From Protopterus annectens (lineage: Eukaryota; Chordata; Ceratodontiformes; Protopteridae): a stretch of 64,000 nucleotides of DNA. A model generated the notes under the pieces. It worked only from the letters and a program-made list of their open reading frames with translations, had not been told where the DNA came from and made no database searches. Position numbers and translations under genes: made by a program. Below are positions 1 to 11,959 of this stretch, one piece after another; the first letter of the stretch is position 1, and every line of letters begins with the position of its first letter. Location of the stretch: positions 179,726,629 to 179,790,628 of the forward strand of contig NC_056732.1 of the NCBI RefSeq assembly GCF_019279795.1. The letters are read 5' to 3'.

Positions 1-1064
<1,064 letters not shown>

Positions 1065-1074
1065 TATTTGGAAT

Positions 1075-1660
1075 CTACACCCCGGAAAGACATGAACTTG
1101 GAATGGGGTGAAGGCAGATTTTTTTTTTTAAGTTGGGATTGTGAATCCTAGTTGCTGTAGGATGACTTATGGCTGAGTGAAGGTTCCTCTGGTGTATTTG
1201 CCTGGAAAAGGAGGTCGTCCAGGTAAGGGAAAATTTGAATGCCTTGGTGTCTGCAGAATCGGACAACTGGGGCTAAATATTCTGTGAAAACTCTTGGGGC
1301 TGTAAAAAGACCAAAAAGCAAGGCCGAGAACTAAAAATGCCAGGATGCCACAGAGAAATGAAGAAATTTCCTGAACTTGGGATGAACTGGAATATGCAGG
1401 TAGGTGTCTGATGTCTACAGATGCCAGAAAGGCCTGTGGGAAGGTCAGAGGAAACAGGGTCTGAACAGTGAGCATTTTGAAGGAGGGCACCTTTATGAAG
1501 GTGGTGAAGGAAAGATCTAGCATGGGTCTCCAGACATCTTCCTTTCTAGATGCTAGGAACATGCGGGAGTAGAAGCCTATTCCTTTTTACAAGAGTAGAA
1601 GCCTGTTCCTTTTTGTTGTGTGGGCACTGGTTGTATGGTTCCCTGTTCTAGCAGCTCTGT
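1075..1660 (-). pseudogene. DIRS reverse transcriptase remnant (E1)
   Basis: The minus strand reads QKGTGFYSC, then WRPMLDLSFTTFIKVPSFKM, matching the RT fingers of the other copies (GQGFYSRLFLVPRKE, WRPILDLSALNTYLIVPKFK). A frame change separates the two pieces near 1562. The catalytic YLDD segment should fall near 1220; only a degenerate trace is visible there. A short direct duplication of AGTAGAAGCCT.TTCCTTTTT lies at about 1570-1613. Confidence 0.7.
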
Positions 1661-2049
1661 CAATACTTGTGGGAAAAAGGGTACCTTTCTGCAGGTGGCT
1701 GTGGGATACCCCTGAAAGGAGGTACGGTGTGCTATGCCATTAAATATCAGTGCTTCGTGATGTACAAGACCCAGGTGTCTTTTGTGATGGATTCCCAAGC
1801 TGGAAGGGATGGGGAGAGGCATAGGGAAAGAGGGTTAGACAGCAAGGGTCTGAAGAGTCCGGAAGAACCTGCTCTGTCAGGAAAAGGCTGCTTAGTTGGG
1901 TGGGAAGTGGAGGGAACAGAGTACTGACGAGGTTTCTTGTTCCCTTTGGAGGACTTGGATTAGGTAGGCTGGGTTTGTCTGCAGACAAACACCTGTTTGG
2001 AAGGGTAGTTCCTGTGGAACTTGGGGACTGGTGAGACCAGGATGTGTGA

Positions 2050-2540
2050 GTTATTTTAACACTTTGCTCTTTTTCTTCAGTGATTTGAAGAAATCAGCTG
2101 AAGCCTTACCAAATAAAGTAGAATTGTCAAGGGGAGCATCCATGAGCTTCGCCTTGATGTCCTCAGGGAGGTGTTGAAGTCTTTAACCATGCAAATTTTC
2201 TCATCAATGAGGCAGAGGCAGAGGCAGAGGCAGCAGCCCTAGAGAGGTAGCGTTAACATCACAGCTGCCATTTTAATGAGTGACTGGCCACCTGGGAGAA
2301 TGTAGCAATAAGGGAAGAGGGGTCAAGGCCTTGTTTTATGAATCAGGCATGTTATAAACAATTATAGATGGTTGTGACATATGTTCCAGGGAATACTTTG
2401 TCAAATGTGTTTGGTAGTTCAAAGCCCTAAAGGCAAGGGCAGCCGAAGTGTATACTTTGTTCCCCAACCTCTCTAGTTGCCTACGGTCTTTGTTAGAGGG
2501 AAGGAAGAAAGGAAGAAGTGCACAAACCCGGAACGTCAAG
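2050..2540 (-). pseudogene. DIRS gag remnant (E1)
   Basis: The stretch at 2336-2539 reads LERLGNKVYTSAALAFRALN, matching the gag segment LERWGKKVTSATLSARALNC of E6. Further along, near 2090-2160, the minus strand encodes a version of the KAKLLDAP..LFG gag motif. Frame is lost repeatedly. The N-terminal zinc-finger part of gag is not recognisable before PLE-a begins. Confidence 0.65.
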
Positions 2541-2543
2541 AAC

Positions 2544-2546
<3 letters not shown>

Positions 2547-2595
<49 letters not shown>
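2547..2595. repeat. (GT)n microsatellite, 49 bp
   Basis: About 24 uninterrupted GT units just past the recognisable gag piece of E1. Confidence 0.99.
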
Positions 2596-2596
<1 letters not shown>

Positions 2597-2968
2597 TAAC
2601 TAAGGGGGCAGGAGCATCCTGGAGATGAAGTATGAAACCATCTCTTAAGGACTGTGGACTGGCAGACAGATGAAACAGATGCCCTGAATTTTTGTTTAAA
2701 GCACATACTGAGTTAGATCTCAGAGATTCAAATAGAGTTTTAAGCCCTCTGCTGTATTCTGCACCAAGAAACAGGACAAAAACAACCCTGCCCTTCAGCA
2801 CTGAGAATATCCTCTCCACTATGCCTCTGTATACAAAACTAAAGCTTTCCGAGTCAAAAGTGGAATTTGCCTGTAGAAGGAAATACCTGTTCCAAACTTC
2901 TGGAAGGGCCTGGAACTGGAAGATGCGTACTTTTTCAAGATACCAGAACCTGCTGTCCCTCTGTAATG

Positions 2969-2984
2969 GTTCTCTCCTGCTAAA
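2969..2984. repeat. Target-site duplication, left copy (PLE-a)
   Basis: The 16-mer gttctctcctgctaaa occurs here and again at 6987-7002, bracketing the whole inverted Penelope structure. A duplication of this length fits target-primed insertion and marks the composite as one event. Confidence 0.85.
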
Positions 2985-3040
2985 GAAAATACTTTTAATT
3001 CAGAAGTAATCCAGTGGCGACAAGAACAGAACATCCAATA

Positions 3041-3075
3041 CATCAAGCGCTTTCTCCAAGGCTTTATCAAGATAA
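3041..3075 (-). ncRNA. Hammerhead-like ribozyme motif, U3/A8 variant (PLE-a left)
   Basis: Read on the minus strand the motif is AUC, UUGAUAA, AGCC-UU-GG-A, GAAA, GCGC, UU, GAU. It has the layout of a minimal Penelope hammerhead: stem I AUC/GAU, short stem II CC/GG, the GAAA box and a 4-base self-complementary stem III. The core differs from CUGANGA at two positions, C3 to U and G8 to A, which would keep the 3-8 pair. Activity is unproven and decay is the simpler alternative. Confidence 0.5.
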
Positions 3076-3557
3076 CTACTACACATTTGAAAATGGCTTT
3101 ATATACAATCACTTGGCAATTAAGAATAAAACTAATTACTCAATCATTTAATTAAAACATTGTTAGCTTAAAGATACAGATCTTAATCCTTCACCAAATT
3201 TGACCTAACAATGACATTTTACTTTTAAAAATAAGCTACTGTGTTTCAGCACCAAATGTTGTTAAAAAATTTTTTTTATAAAACTTTAAAAACTATATAA
3301 ACATACTTAAATATCTAATAAAAATGAAAATGAAAACTTATATTATTAAACATAGAATATAAATCTTTTTATGTCTAAATTCTAACAGACTAGCTAAATA
3401 CTACATTCCAACCATATTCATAGTTAGTCTGTACAATCATACGCTTGCTGTTAATCTTATAAAAAGTAACAAACCTTGAAGGGTATGTTAGAAAATTAAC
3501 AATATAAACTATGGCTTTTACAACTTAGCCGCCCTTAGTCTGAGTATACTACTTAAA

Positions 3558-4746
3558 CTAATAGCATTCATTAAGGCCTGGGGATTTTGAGGCATTGAGT
3601 TTTAACTGCCAAAGCAGTTCCCTGTATTCCAGGGATGCTTCCCAGTCACCTCCTCTTGGGTTAAACCAAACCTGCTCTAGTACAAATTTGAGGTCCATAG
3701 ACTTGCAAACCAAAGAGTGCTTATAGAATGCATTTGAATCCTTTTTCTTACTGACTTCATACAGATGCTCATACACTCTTTTCGCCAAAGTTCTTTCGGT
3801 TTTGCCAACATAAAAACTAAGACAATGCTGGCAAAACCCAAGATAGACTACCCCCTTTGTTTTGCAATTAAAACGACCTGGGGATCTAATATAAACCTTC
3901 CTTGATTTTAAATAAAATCCCTTACTGTTGATTATATAAGGACACTGTTTGCAAGACTTGCACTTATATGTGCCCCACAAAGGTTGCCCTTTCTGTTCGT
4001 TGACTACCAAATTTGCCTCAAATAGGTCTTTCAGGTTCATATTTCTTCTCCTTATAAACTGTGGCTTACCGCCAATAACTTGCTTAAGGTCCTCATTCAT
4101 GGTCAAAATTGGCCAATATTTGCCTACAATACTTTCCACAACTACACTTTCATTACTGTTAGTATGAACAAATGCACTCCCTTGTTCCTTGAATTTACTC
4201 TTTGTCACTGCTGTATCTTGCTTACGTGTCTCACCTAACAAAGGAAAATAGTAATCTGTCCTTTTAGCTGAAATTTCCAAAGCTAAAATATCAAACAACT
4301 GCATAGAGTAACCTCTCACAAAATAATGTTTTCAAGAATGAAACCTCCTCTCTAAATATGTTATCTTCACTGCACATTCTAGAAGCTCTAATAAGTTGCC
4401 CCTTGATGATCCCTTTCTTTTGAAAGTGTGGATGGCAACTGCCAAAATGAAGTAACATGTTAGAATAACTTTTCTTTCTGTAAATACTAGATTGAAAACG
4501 GCCCTGTTTAAAGTCCTTTACTAAGTTTACGTCTAAATAATGCAAACTTTCTGCACTGATGTTACATGTAAACCTTAGGAACTCCGTACTAGAGCTAATA
4601 TACCTCATAAATTGCTCTAATTCCTTTAAGTCACCCTTCCATAAAATACAAATGTCATCAAGGTAGCGTTGATAATGCACAATACACCTAGTCCAATCAA
4701 AATCGAATATATGTTTTACTTTCCAGTACACTAGAACTGTATCCAT
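3558..4746 (-). pseudogene. Penelope RT C-terminus and GIY-YIG endonuclease (PLE-a left)
   Basis: This is the C-terminal half of a Penelope polyprotein, whose RT copies RNA and whose GIY-YIG nuclease nicks the target. The part at 4291-4746 reads HYQRYLDDICILWKGDLKEL, containing the RT catalytic YLDD. The part at 3558-4319 has the thumb (PQFIRRRNMNLKDLFEANLV), a CKSCKQC zinc-binding linker, then GVVYLGFCQHCLSFYVGKTE, the GIY-YIG core, and a conserved tail ending SPGLNECY. A 2-base loss relative to the right arm near 4300 breaks the frame between the two parts. The copy is 5'-truncated at about 4740 and lacks the RT fingers and palm A motif. Confidence 0.9.
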
Positions 4747-6372
4747 TACAGTTTAGACAAATAGTGGCAGGAGCTAGGGGTATTACCGAACCACTAGGGA
4801 AATTTATTGACATCACATTAAAAAGATTTGTGACATCATTACAGTATCTCTGTAAGGATTCTTGGGAATTCCTAAGAGGTATCAAAAAATAATTTTTTGT
4901 TGAGGCACAATATTTAGTTACAATTGATGTCATAGAATTGTTTCCGAGTATCCCACATGACATAGGGTTAAAATGGTTTAATGACATGTTAGCAAGCTAT
5001 TCAGGTCTTAATGCTAATATTATAGGGCTGGTAGTAGAATTTATGGAAACACTTCTTAATAATAATTTTATTTTCTTTAACGGGGAGTTGTTTCGACAAA
5101 AAAGAGGGGTGGCTATGGGTACCCCGTGTGCTTCAGCGTATGCTAATATTGTTCTAGCGTACTGGGAACTAAAACATATATTCGATTCTGATTGGACTAG
5201 GTGTATTGTGCATTATCAACGCTACCTTGATGACATTTGTATTTTATGGAAGGGTGACTTAAAGGAATTAGAGCAATTTATGAGGTATATTAGCTCTAGT
5301 ACGGAGTTCCTAAGGTTTACATGTAACATCAGTGCAGAAAGTTTGCATTATCTAGACATAAACTTAGTAAAGGACTTTGAACAGGGCCGTTTTCAATCTA
5401 GTATTTACAGAAAGAAAAGTTATTCTAACATGTTACTTCATTTTGGCAGTTGCCATCCACACTTTCAAAAGAAAGGGATCATCAAGGGGCAACTTATTAG
5501 AGCTTCTAGAATGTGCAGTGAAGATAACATATTTAGAGAGGAGGTTTCATTCTTGAAAACATTATTTTGTGAGAGAGGTTACCCTACGCAGTTGTTTGAT
5601 ATTTTAGCTTTGGAAATTTCAGCTAAAAGGACAGATTACTATTTTCCTTTGTTAGGTGAGACACGTAGGCAAGATACAGCAGTGACAAAGAGTAAATTCA
5701 AGGAACAAGGGAGTGCATTTGTTCATACTAACAGTAATGAAAGTGTAGTTGTGGAAAGTATTGTAGGCAAATATTGGCCAATTTTGACCATGAATGAGGA
5801 CCTTAAGCAAGTTATTGGTGGTAAGCCACAGTTTATAAGGAGAAGAAATATGAACCTGAAAGACCTATTTGAGGCAAATTTGGTAGTCAACGAACAGAAA
5901 GGGCAACCTCTGTGGGGCACATAAGTGCAAGTCTTGAAAACAGTGTCCTTATATAATCAACAGTAAGGGATTTTATTTAAAATCAAGGAAGGTTTATATT
6001 AGATCCCCAGGTCGTTTTAATTGCAAAACAAAGGGGGTAATCTATCTTGGGTTTTGCCAGCATTGTCTCAGTTTTTATGTTGGCAAAACCGAAAGAACTT
6101 TGGCGAAAAGAGTGTATGAGCATCTGTATGAAGTCAGTAAGAAAAAGGATTCACATGCATTCTATAAGCACTCTTTGGTTTGCAAGTCTATGGACCTCAA
6201 ATTTGTAGTACTAGAGCAGGTTAGGTTTAACCCAAGAGGAGGTGACTGGGAAGCATCCCTGGAATACAGGGAACTGCTTTGGCAGTTAAAACTCAATGCC
6301 TCAAAATCCCCAGGCCTTAATGATGCTATTAGTTTAAGTAGTATACTCAGACTAAGAAGGGCTAAGTTGTAA
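4741..6372 (+). pseudogene. Penelope RT and GIY-YIG endonuclease (PLE-a right)
   Basis: This is the longer of the two copies. It begins inside RT with IVAGARGITEPLGKFID, then a frame break near 4890, then LVTIDVIELFPSIPHD (palm motif A), RGVAMGTPCASAYANIVLAY (motif B) and HYQRYLDDICILWKGDL with YLDD. The thumb and LKDLFEANLVV follow. A 2-base loss near 5922 breaks the frame before the zinc linker. The GIY-YIG core (VIYLGFCQHC.SFYVGKTE) is at about 6030-6100 and its C-terminal tail at 6100-6372. The frame breaks fall at different places from those in the left arm, so the two copies decayed independently after insertion. Confidence 0.9.
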
Positions 6373-6802
6373 AAGCCATAGTTTATATTGTTAATTTTAT
6401 AACATACCCTTCAAGGTTTGTTACTTTTTATAAGATTAACAGCAAGCGTATGATTGTACAGACTAACTATGAATATGGTTGGAATGTAGTATTTAGCTAG
6501 TCTGTTAGAATTTAGACATAAAAAGATTTATATTCTATGTTTAATAAGTTTTCATTTTCATTTTTATTAGATATTTAAGTATGTTTATATAGTTTTTCAA
6601 GTTTATAAAAAAATTTTTTAACACTTGGTGCTGAAACACAGTAGCTTATTTTTAAAAGTAAAATGTCATTGTTAGGTCAAATTTGGTGAAGAATTAAGAT
6701 CTGTATCTTTAAGCTAACAATGTTTTAATTAAATGATTGAGTAATTAGTTTTATTCTTAATTGCCAAGTGATTGTATATAAAGCCATTTTCAAATGTGTA
6801 GT

Positions 6803-6850
6803 AGTTATCTTGATAAAGCCTGGGAGAGCCTGGGTGAAAGCGCTTGATGT
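6803..6850 (+). ncRNA. Hammerhead-like ribozyme motif, U3/A8 variant (PLE-a right)
   Basis: This is the plus-strand counterpart of the motif at 3041-3075, with the same AUC, UUGAUAA and GAAA-GCGC-UU-GAU elements. Stem II is longer because GAGCCTGGG is repeated. It shows that the U3/A8 change pre-dates or accompanied the insertion, since both arms share it. Confidence 0.5.
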
Positions 6851-6986
6851 ATTGGATGTTCTGTTCTTGTCGCCACTGGATTACTTCTGAATTAATAGTA
6901 TTTTCTTCAGCAGCTTGTTCTCGGACCGTGGACTTTTTTGTGTTTTACCAGTTTGGTTGACTGCCTTTGGGTTTTATTTAGCTGTT

Positions 6987-7002
6987 GTTCTCTCCTGCTA
7001 AA
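6987..7002. repeat. Target-site duplication, right copy (PLE-a)
   Basis: Second copy of gttctctcctgctaaa, identical to 2969-2984. Confidence 0.85.
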
Positions 7003-8579
7003 CATGGATGGAAAATGCTTAGTCACCAGCTATGGGCCATGGGCTGCTGCATGGTCCCAAAAAACACCAAATCCCAGTTCAGCACAGTATTTTACAGCTG
7101 CTAACGGTTCTCTTGCTGGGAGGGGTTTGATTTGTTTTGTTGAATTCAGGTTAGAAGACTCAAAGGCAAGCGGTCATGGAGATAAATATATTCTTAGCAT
7201 ACTATCTGATCTAAGAATCACTTTGTAGCACGTCTACTGGACCACCCTTACACATCCCACATATAATAGGCTCCTGTCAAGACTGAACGCTTGATTAGGC
7301 AAACGTTTGTGTGCGCTCATAAGGTTCAATGCACATCTAGTGGAATGCACAGGATTCTGGGTGTAAGACAGTCTGGAAATTTGCGTGTTGGGAATGTGTG
7401 TGGGTTAGGGTAAGAGAATAGTTTATTGTACTGTTTTGTGTGCGTTTTAGTGTTAAAGTAGTGGTTAAATTACATGACAGATGTTTTGTGTGTTTTAAGT
7501 CTGAGATGTTGTGCACAGTTTTAGCATTATAGGAAAAAACATTTTTCTAAAGTATAAAGTTGGGGTAAGGGGTAGGGTTAGCATGTATTAGTAAAGTGAG
7601 GCAGGAGGCAAAGTCCCACCCAGCACCCTTACCAATATATACTAACCCTACCCGTGCAACTAACCCTAACATCTTATCTTGAAAAAACCCTTCCCATACT
7701 ACCATTATTCTGATGATAAATGGCTGATCCTTATGATGGTTTCCTCTTGCAATCCATTAATTGCTTCTCTTTTGAGCTATTAAATTTTTGTTGAGTGTTT
7801 GACATACTGAGTTTGTACTTTTGCAGTTCGAACTTTGTATTTCAACAATCTGAAGGTGAACCACATAACATACAGGCACTTCTTAAGCCCAGTTAATCAT
7901 TTCCAAAAATCAGCATTTATAACGGCAACATCAAGTTGCCAAAGCAGCCTTATCAAACCTGTTTCTCTTAGGTAAAACTTCAGTAACCCTGTTTATTTTA
8001 ACAGAAATACAACAGGACTTTTGAAGCTCAGAGGGCATGAATGTTCAATAAAATGTCCATGATACACATTCATACCTCAGCTTAGTTGTTTGCTAGCACA
8101 GACAGTTAAATCATCCATACTTGACCAATATCTAGGGAGGTTGTAAAAAAATGAATTTCAGACAAAAAATAGTCAACCTGAAATAGACGCTGAAGTCAGG
8201 AGGATTGCTTATGAAACTGCTTGCCACACACACTTCAACAGGACACTGTCAAAACTTAAGTCCACAAGGAGATGTGATCTCAGAGGTGATTAACTTTAGT
8301 ACATACAGGTGCAGGGCAGCCCGCCCCCCCATGAGGGGTATAGGGCTTGCTTCTCCCTCTATTATTCATGACTGTCTTTTTTTCTTCTTCTGCAATTTCC
8401 CCAAAATGCCTAATTAAAGACAAAAGACTCAGTTATACAAAATCATATCAAGTTATGCTACCTGCTTTTATACTAGGGGTTTACTTCCATCTGACTGTTA
8501 CATTGTGGAAAGGCAGATGTCACAACAGAGCCAAAGAGGAATTTTGGCAAGATCCACATGCAGGCAATGACTACATGAA
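7003..8579. other. Unassigned intronic stretch
   Basis: I see no coding similarity, splice-flanked exon or recognisable transposon here. It may include the far end of E1, but no DIRS terminal repeat is visible. The one structured feature is the hairpin at 7570-7653. Confidence 0.5.
7570..7653. repeat. Short imperfect hairpin with GGGTTAG-like arms
   Basis: The arm at 7570-7591 (gggtagggttagcatgtatt) and the arm at 7632-7653 are inverted repeats matching at about 18 of 22 positions, around a 40-bp loop. The sequence resembles a decayed small non-autonomous element; it is not a telomere array because there is no tandem TTAGGG run. Confidence 0.5.
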
Positions 8580-8937
8580 AGTACAGCTGTACAAGGTCTT
8601 ACAATAACAGTAGATGTCTCGCCCAATTTTTTCAGTATTCTTCGCCCTTGAGATACCCTGCTGAGGATAAGCCAAACGTCTGACCAGCATACCAAAGCCT
8701 TTACACCCCTACCAGGTGCTGTACACCAGTCATATGTTCTATGTGCAGGGCCATAAGGCACATATGTGATGTATGAGTGCCTCAGAACTGAAGTACCCCG
8801 GAAGAAACACATCAACCCCAGAGGAAAGCAATAGCATGTACATTTGGGAAGGGAAGCAGAAAAGGATATAAAAGACCACTCTGCCAGAAGGAAAGCAACA
8901 GAAGTTATTTGTGGTAGGAGGGACAGAATACTGCAAC

Positions 8938-9030
8938 AGTGAGAAGGATATTTACTGTCATGGCAAGATTTTACATGACTGTACTATGTCCTTCCTTATC
9001 ATTGCTGCAGCATTCTTCACTCTTGGGAAT
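8938..9030. repeat. E2 internal complementary region
   Basis: Sequence ..ttacatgactgtact followed by atgtccttccttatc.. joins the complement of the element's left end to the complement of its right end at 8985/8986. This is the DIRS internal complementary region, thought to template completion of the circular intermediate. Confidence 0.75.
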
Positions 9031-9100
9031 GTACAAAAGTTACTGGAAAGTATGGGAAGAGGAGGAAACGATGCAAGATCCTCCAAAAACCATAAAGGAT

Positions 9101-9186
9101 GGTCCTGGCAATATCCACCTTTAACCTAGAAAGGAAATCCAACGGTCCTGGCAATATCCACCCTTAACCTAGAAAGGAAATCCAAC
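9101..9186. repeat. 43-bp tandem duplication
   Basis: The unit starting ggtcctggcaatatccacc occurs at 9101-9143 and 9144-9186 with one or so mismatches. It lies at the C-terminal end of the YR remnant of E2 and is probably a local slippage event. Confidence 0.95.
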
Positions 9187-9849
9187 TTATGTTTGTTGAA
9201 AGTGTCAACAGAAGACCAAGCAGCAGCTTCCAAGATAATTCTAGTATCCAGACCCTTGAGAAAAGTAACAAGAGAGGCCAATGTCCTTTTAGAATTCGCA
9301 TGAACTGAAGAAAAAAAAAGTGCTTGCCATGAATAAATTAGCAAAAAGAAATGGCCTTAGAAATCTAAGAGGAGATGGTTAAATACTGCCAAACCCAATA
9401 TCTTGGCATGAAAGAAAGCAAAAAGCTGCTCATATTTCCCAATATGTTTGTCTAGGTAATATTGAAGATGTCTATGTAAATCCAAGGTGTGAAGAACCAT
9501 TGCACTAGGATTCGGTGGAAAAGGAAGACAAATGGACTGATTCAAGGACAAATCAATAACTACCTTGGGCATCAAAGAAGGATTGGTACAAAGAGGCTTT
9601 CTGACATTGTGAAAAGCCAAAAAAGGTAGAACTACCATGATTGCTTGAAGTCCCGAGACCCTCTGGGCAGAAGTAAGGGCCACCAACAACAGTCTTCCAA
9701 GTACAGTGTTGTAGGGAACAAGAAACTGCAGGTTCAAATGGGGTCAGATTCCATTTCTCAAAAACAAAATTAAAGCCCAAGGAGGAATACGCTTTCTTGG
9801 AGACCAAATATAAAAGTTGCCTTTCAGAAATTGTTTGACTTTTTAACAA
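9126..9849 (-). pseudogene. DIRS tyrosine recombinase remnant (E2)
   Basis: A tyrosine recombinase integrates DIRS circles without target duplication. The minus strand shows LVALTSAQRVSGLQAIMVVL at about 9680 (arginine box, SARRVSELQAL in good copies), LHTLDLHRHLQYYLDKHIGK at about 9450-9500, and ILEAAAWSSVDTFNKHKLDF at about 9200, where the HY..LPLYSRSR tail would follow. The frame changes several times, and the tandem duplication falls in the C-terminal end. Confidence 0.8.
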
Positions 9850-10110
9850 GAAGCCAGAGGAAGAAGAGCAGAAACGGCTTACAAATGAGCTTTATCAAAT
9901 GAATATGCCAAGGCAGAATTAAGCAACTCTCACAAATAAGAGCAACTCTCACAAATAAGAGACCATAGGAATACCCACCGATAAAGGGTCCAGGTCATGC
10001 TTGAGATATCAAACAGAAAATCTCTTCCATTTAGTCAGATGGAATTTTCTAATACCGAGCCTTCTGGCCTCCTGCAAAACCTGAAGCGTCTAAAAGGAAT
10101 CAAAACTGTA

Positions 10111-10703
10111 TCACCCAAAAAGAGTCAAATGAGGGGGAATGAGAGAGATTCCTTGTCTTGTGTGAAAAGATCCATCCTGTGTGGTAACTTGTGATGATTG
10201 CTCCTGGCCAGATGAAACAGAAGGGGGAAACCAGTGCTGTCTGAGTGAAAAGGAAGTCATCAGTAAGAGTTTGGGCCTGTCCCACATGATCTTGAGTAGA
10301 ACCTTTGGTAGTACAGGAAGAGGGGGATAGTTATACAGAAACACCCCCCTTCCAAGAAAAGGACATGACGTCTACTTTCCAAAGCCAGAGGATTTGACAC
10401 TAACAGAACTGGTGAAGTTGTTCTTCCAGAGGGGAGGCAACAAGACCTACTTGAGGAGTACCACACCAAAGTACAATGTCCAGAAACACCTCCCCTGTGA
10501 ATCATCCATTTGTGAGGATTTGTCCTGGACCTGCTCAAAATGTGTGCGCCACAAAATTTTGCCCTGAAGCAAGTAAGTGATGGCAGACTGCAAAATACCA
10601 AGATTGAACAGCCATCCTCAAAGAAGTTAAGATTTTGTGTCCACCTTGTATCTGATTGACTGTGGTATTGTCTGTAAAAACATTTAGAGGCCCCAGAACT
10701 CAA
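10111..10703 (-). pseudogene. DIRS RNase H remnant (E2)
   Basis: The conserved landmark LSRSRTNPHKWMIHRGGVSG near 10500 matches ADMLSRTTSDAHKWMLHPDI of E4. The downstream tail at 10290-10390 corresponds to the FSW..TAYAFPPLPLMHKVLLK segment in a shifted frame. Stops and shifts are frequent. Confidence 0.65.
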
Positions 10704-10892
10704 AGGAATAAAGGCCTCTGGAGAGATGGAAGTAGAGCCTTATCTCATTGATGTTTACATGGTCTGCCAGGTGCTGATGGGACCAAGGACTCTAGACTTT
10801 GAGGTTGGTGGAGGAGGCTCCCCACCCTGATTGGAAGCATAAATGTACAGCTCCCTAAGTAGTGACAGGAACCTCAAAAGGCAAACCTAGAT

Positions 10893-11758
10893 TCAGGGAA
10901 ACCTGGTGAATCCACTGGCAGAGCTCGAGATTGAGATAAAGCAATAGAGGAACCAGATTCCCCAGAGGATGGCAGTACTGTGCATATTTCTGCAAAAGGA
11001 ACCATGGGAATAGTGGCTGCCATGTACCCCACAGCTTGAAGAAATTCCCATGCAGGAAAGACTAGAACAGGTAGAAGGAACTGAAAAAAAGTAAATCAAA
11101 GAGGATCTTGGAAGGTAAACCAACACTGGAATGGTATGAATCCTGCAGAGGAACACTTGATCCTGAGAGAGAGTCACCTCAGATTTTAAGATGGAGTGTG
11201 AACCCCACATTGCATGAAAGTATAGTGAAGTGTAGGTCCTGAAGGAGAAGCTGCAGAGAGGGGGCTTAAATATAAAAGGCCGTCCAAGTAAGGGAATATA
11301 TGAATTCTCTGAAGTCTGTAGAAGGCTAGCACAGGGACCATGCTTTTGGTAAAACAGAAAATGTAAAAATTTCCTGAGAGCATGAACAGGAATGTGGAGA
11401 TAAACATCCATCAAATCCACGTATACCAGACAGGCCTGAGGAAGCAACACAAGAAAAAAAGTGTCTGAAGAAACATCCTGAAAGAGGGTACCTTGCAAAA
11501 GGTGTTGAGAAATGACGCATCTAGAATGAGCCTCCATGATCCCTTCTTCCTGGAAACCATAAATATCCTGGAATAAAAACCTGTTCCCTGCTGAGACAAG
11601 GGGACAGTCTTAATGGTACCCTGTACCATCAGATCCTGAAAAACTGAAGTAAAATGTGGGGAGCTGACAAGCAGGAGGTTGAGGAAGGCCTGATAATGGA
11701 AGACGGGACTTCTAGACCATAAAATATTCACTTTGAATAATGTTAACTCCCCAAGCAT
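10893..11758 (-). pseudogene. DIRS reverse transcriptase remnant (E2)
   Basis: RT landmarks in order: QQGTGFYSRIFMVSRKKGSW, LILDASFLNTFCKVPSFRMF (about 11540), VYVDLMDVYLHIPVHALRKF (palm A; the usual LDLKEAYLHVPI) and RIHIFPYLDGLLYL near 11290. The catalytic tetrad reads YLDG instead of YLDD, so the second metal-binding aspartate is lost in addition to several frame breaks. Confidence 0.8.
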
Positions 11759-11959
11759 CCGTGGTCATCTGTTGCCAAACTGGGGGGAAAAGTCAACCTG
11801 AGGGACAGAGGTATCTGGTCAAGGGGTAGGAGTGGCTGAATATCAAATAGAAGCAGATTTGTCACGGAAATTAGGTTTTTGACATTTAGAACCCTGAGAA
11901 GCCTTCTTGCCCCTAGAAGACTGTATAAGCTGCCTACGAACAAAGGAAGGTTTAGTATA

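Larger units (their letters stand above)
2985..6986. mobile_element. PLE-a: head-to-head inverted Penelope-like element
   Basis: Two 5'-truncated copies of one Penelope-like element are joined by their truncated 5' sides. The left copy reads on the minus strand and the right copy on the plus strand. The arms (about 2985-4740 and 5149-6904) are reverse complements of each other, with paired positions summing to about 9889 throughout. The right copy has about 410 bp of extra RT sequence (4741-5148), which forms the spacer. Both arms contain the end of RT, a GIY-YIG endonuclease, a long AT-rich 3' UTR and a hammerhead-like motif near the outer end. Exact 16-bp direct repeats flank the unit. Penelope elements are known for inverted and tandem pseudo-LTR arrangements; this fits that pattern. 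Confidence 0.9.

Noticed and set aside
2210..2235. gaggca hexamer run as a functional repeat
   Set aside because: Four short units within degenerate DIRS gag; ordinary slippage.
6938..7228. A 96-codon plus-strand open frame after PLE-a
   Set aside because: No similarity or splice context recognised; composition is that of intronic DNA.
7370..7690. gggttag / aaccctaac patches suggesting interstitial telomere repeat
   Set aside because: There is no tandem TTAGGG array. The patches form the arms of one small hairpin, as in a decayed transposon.
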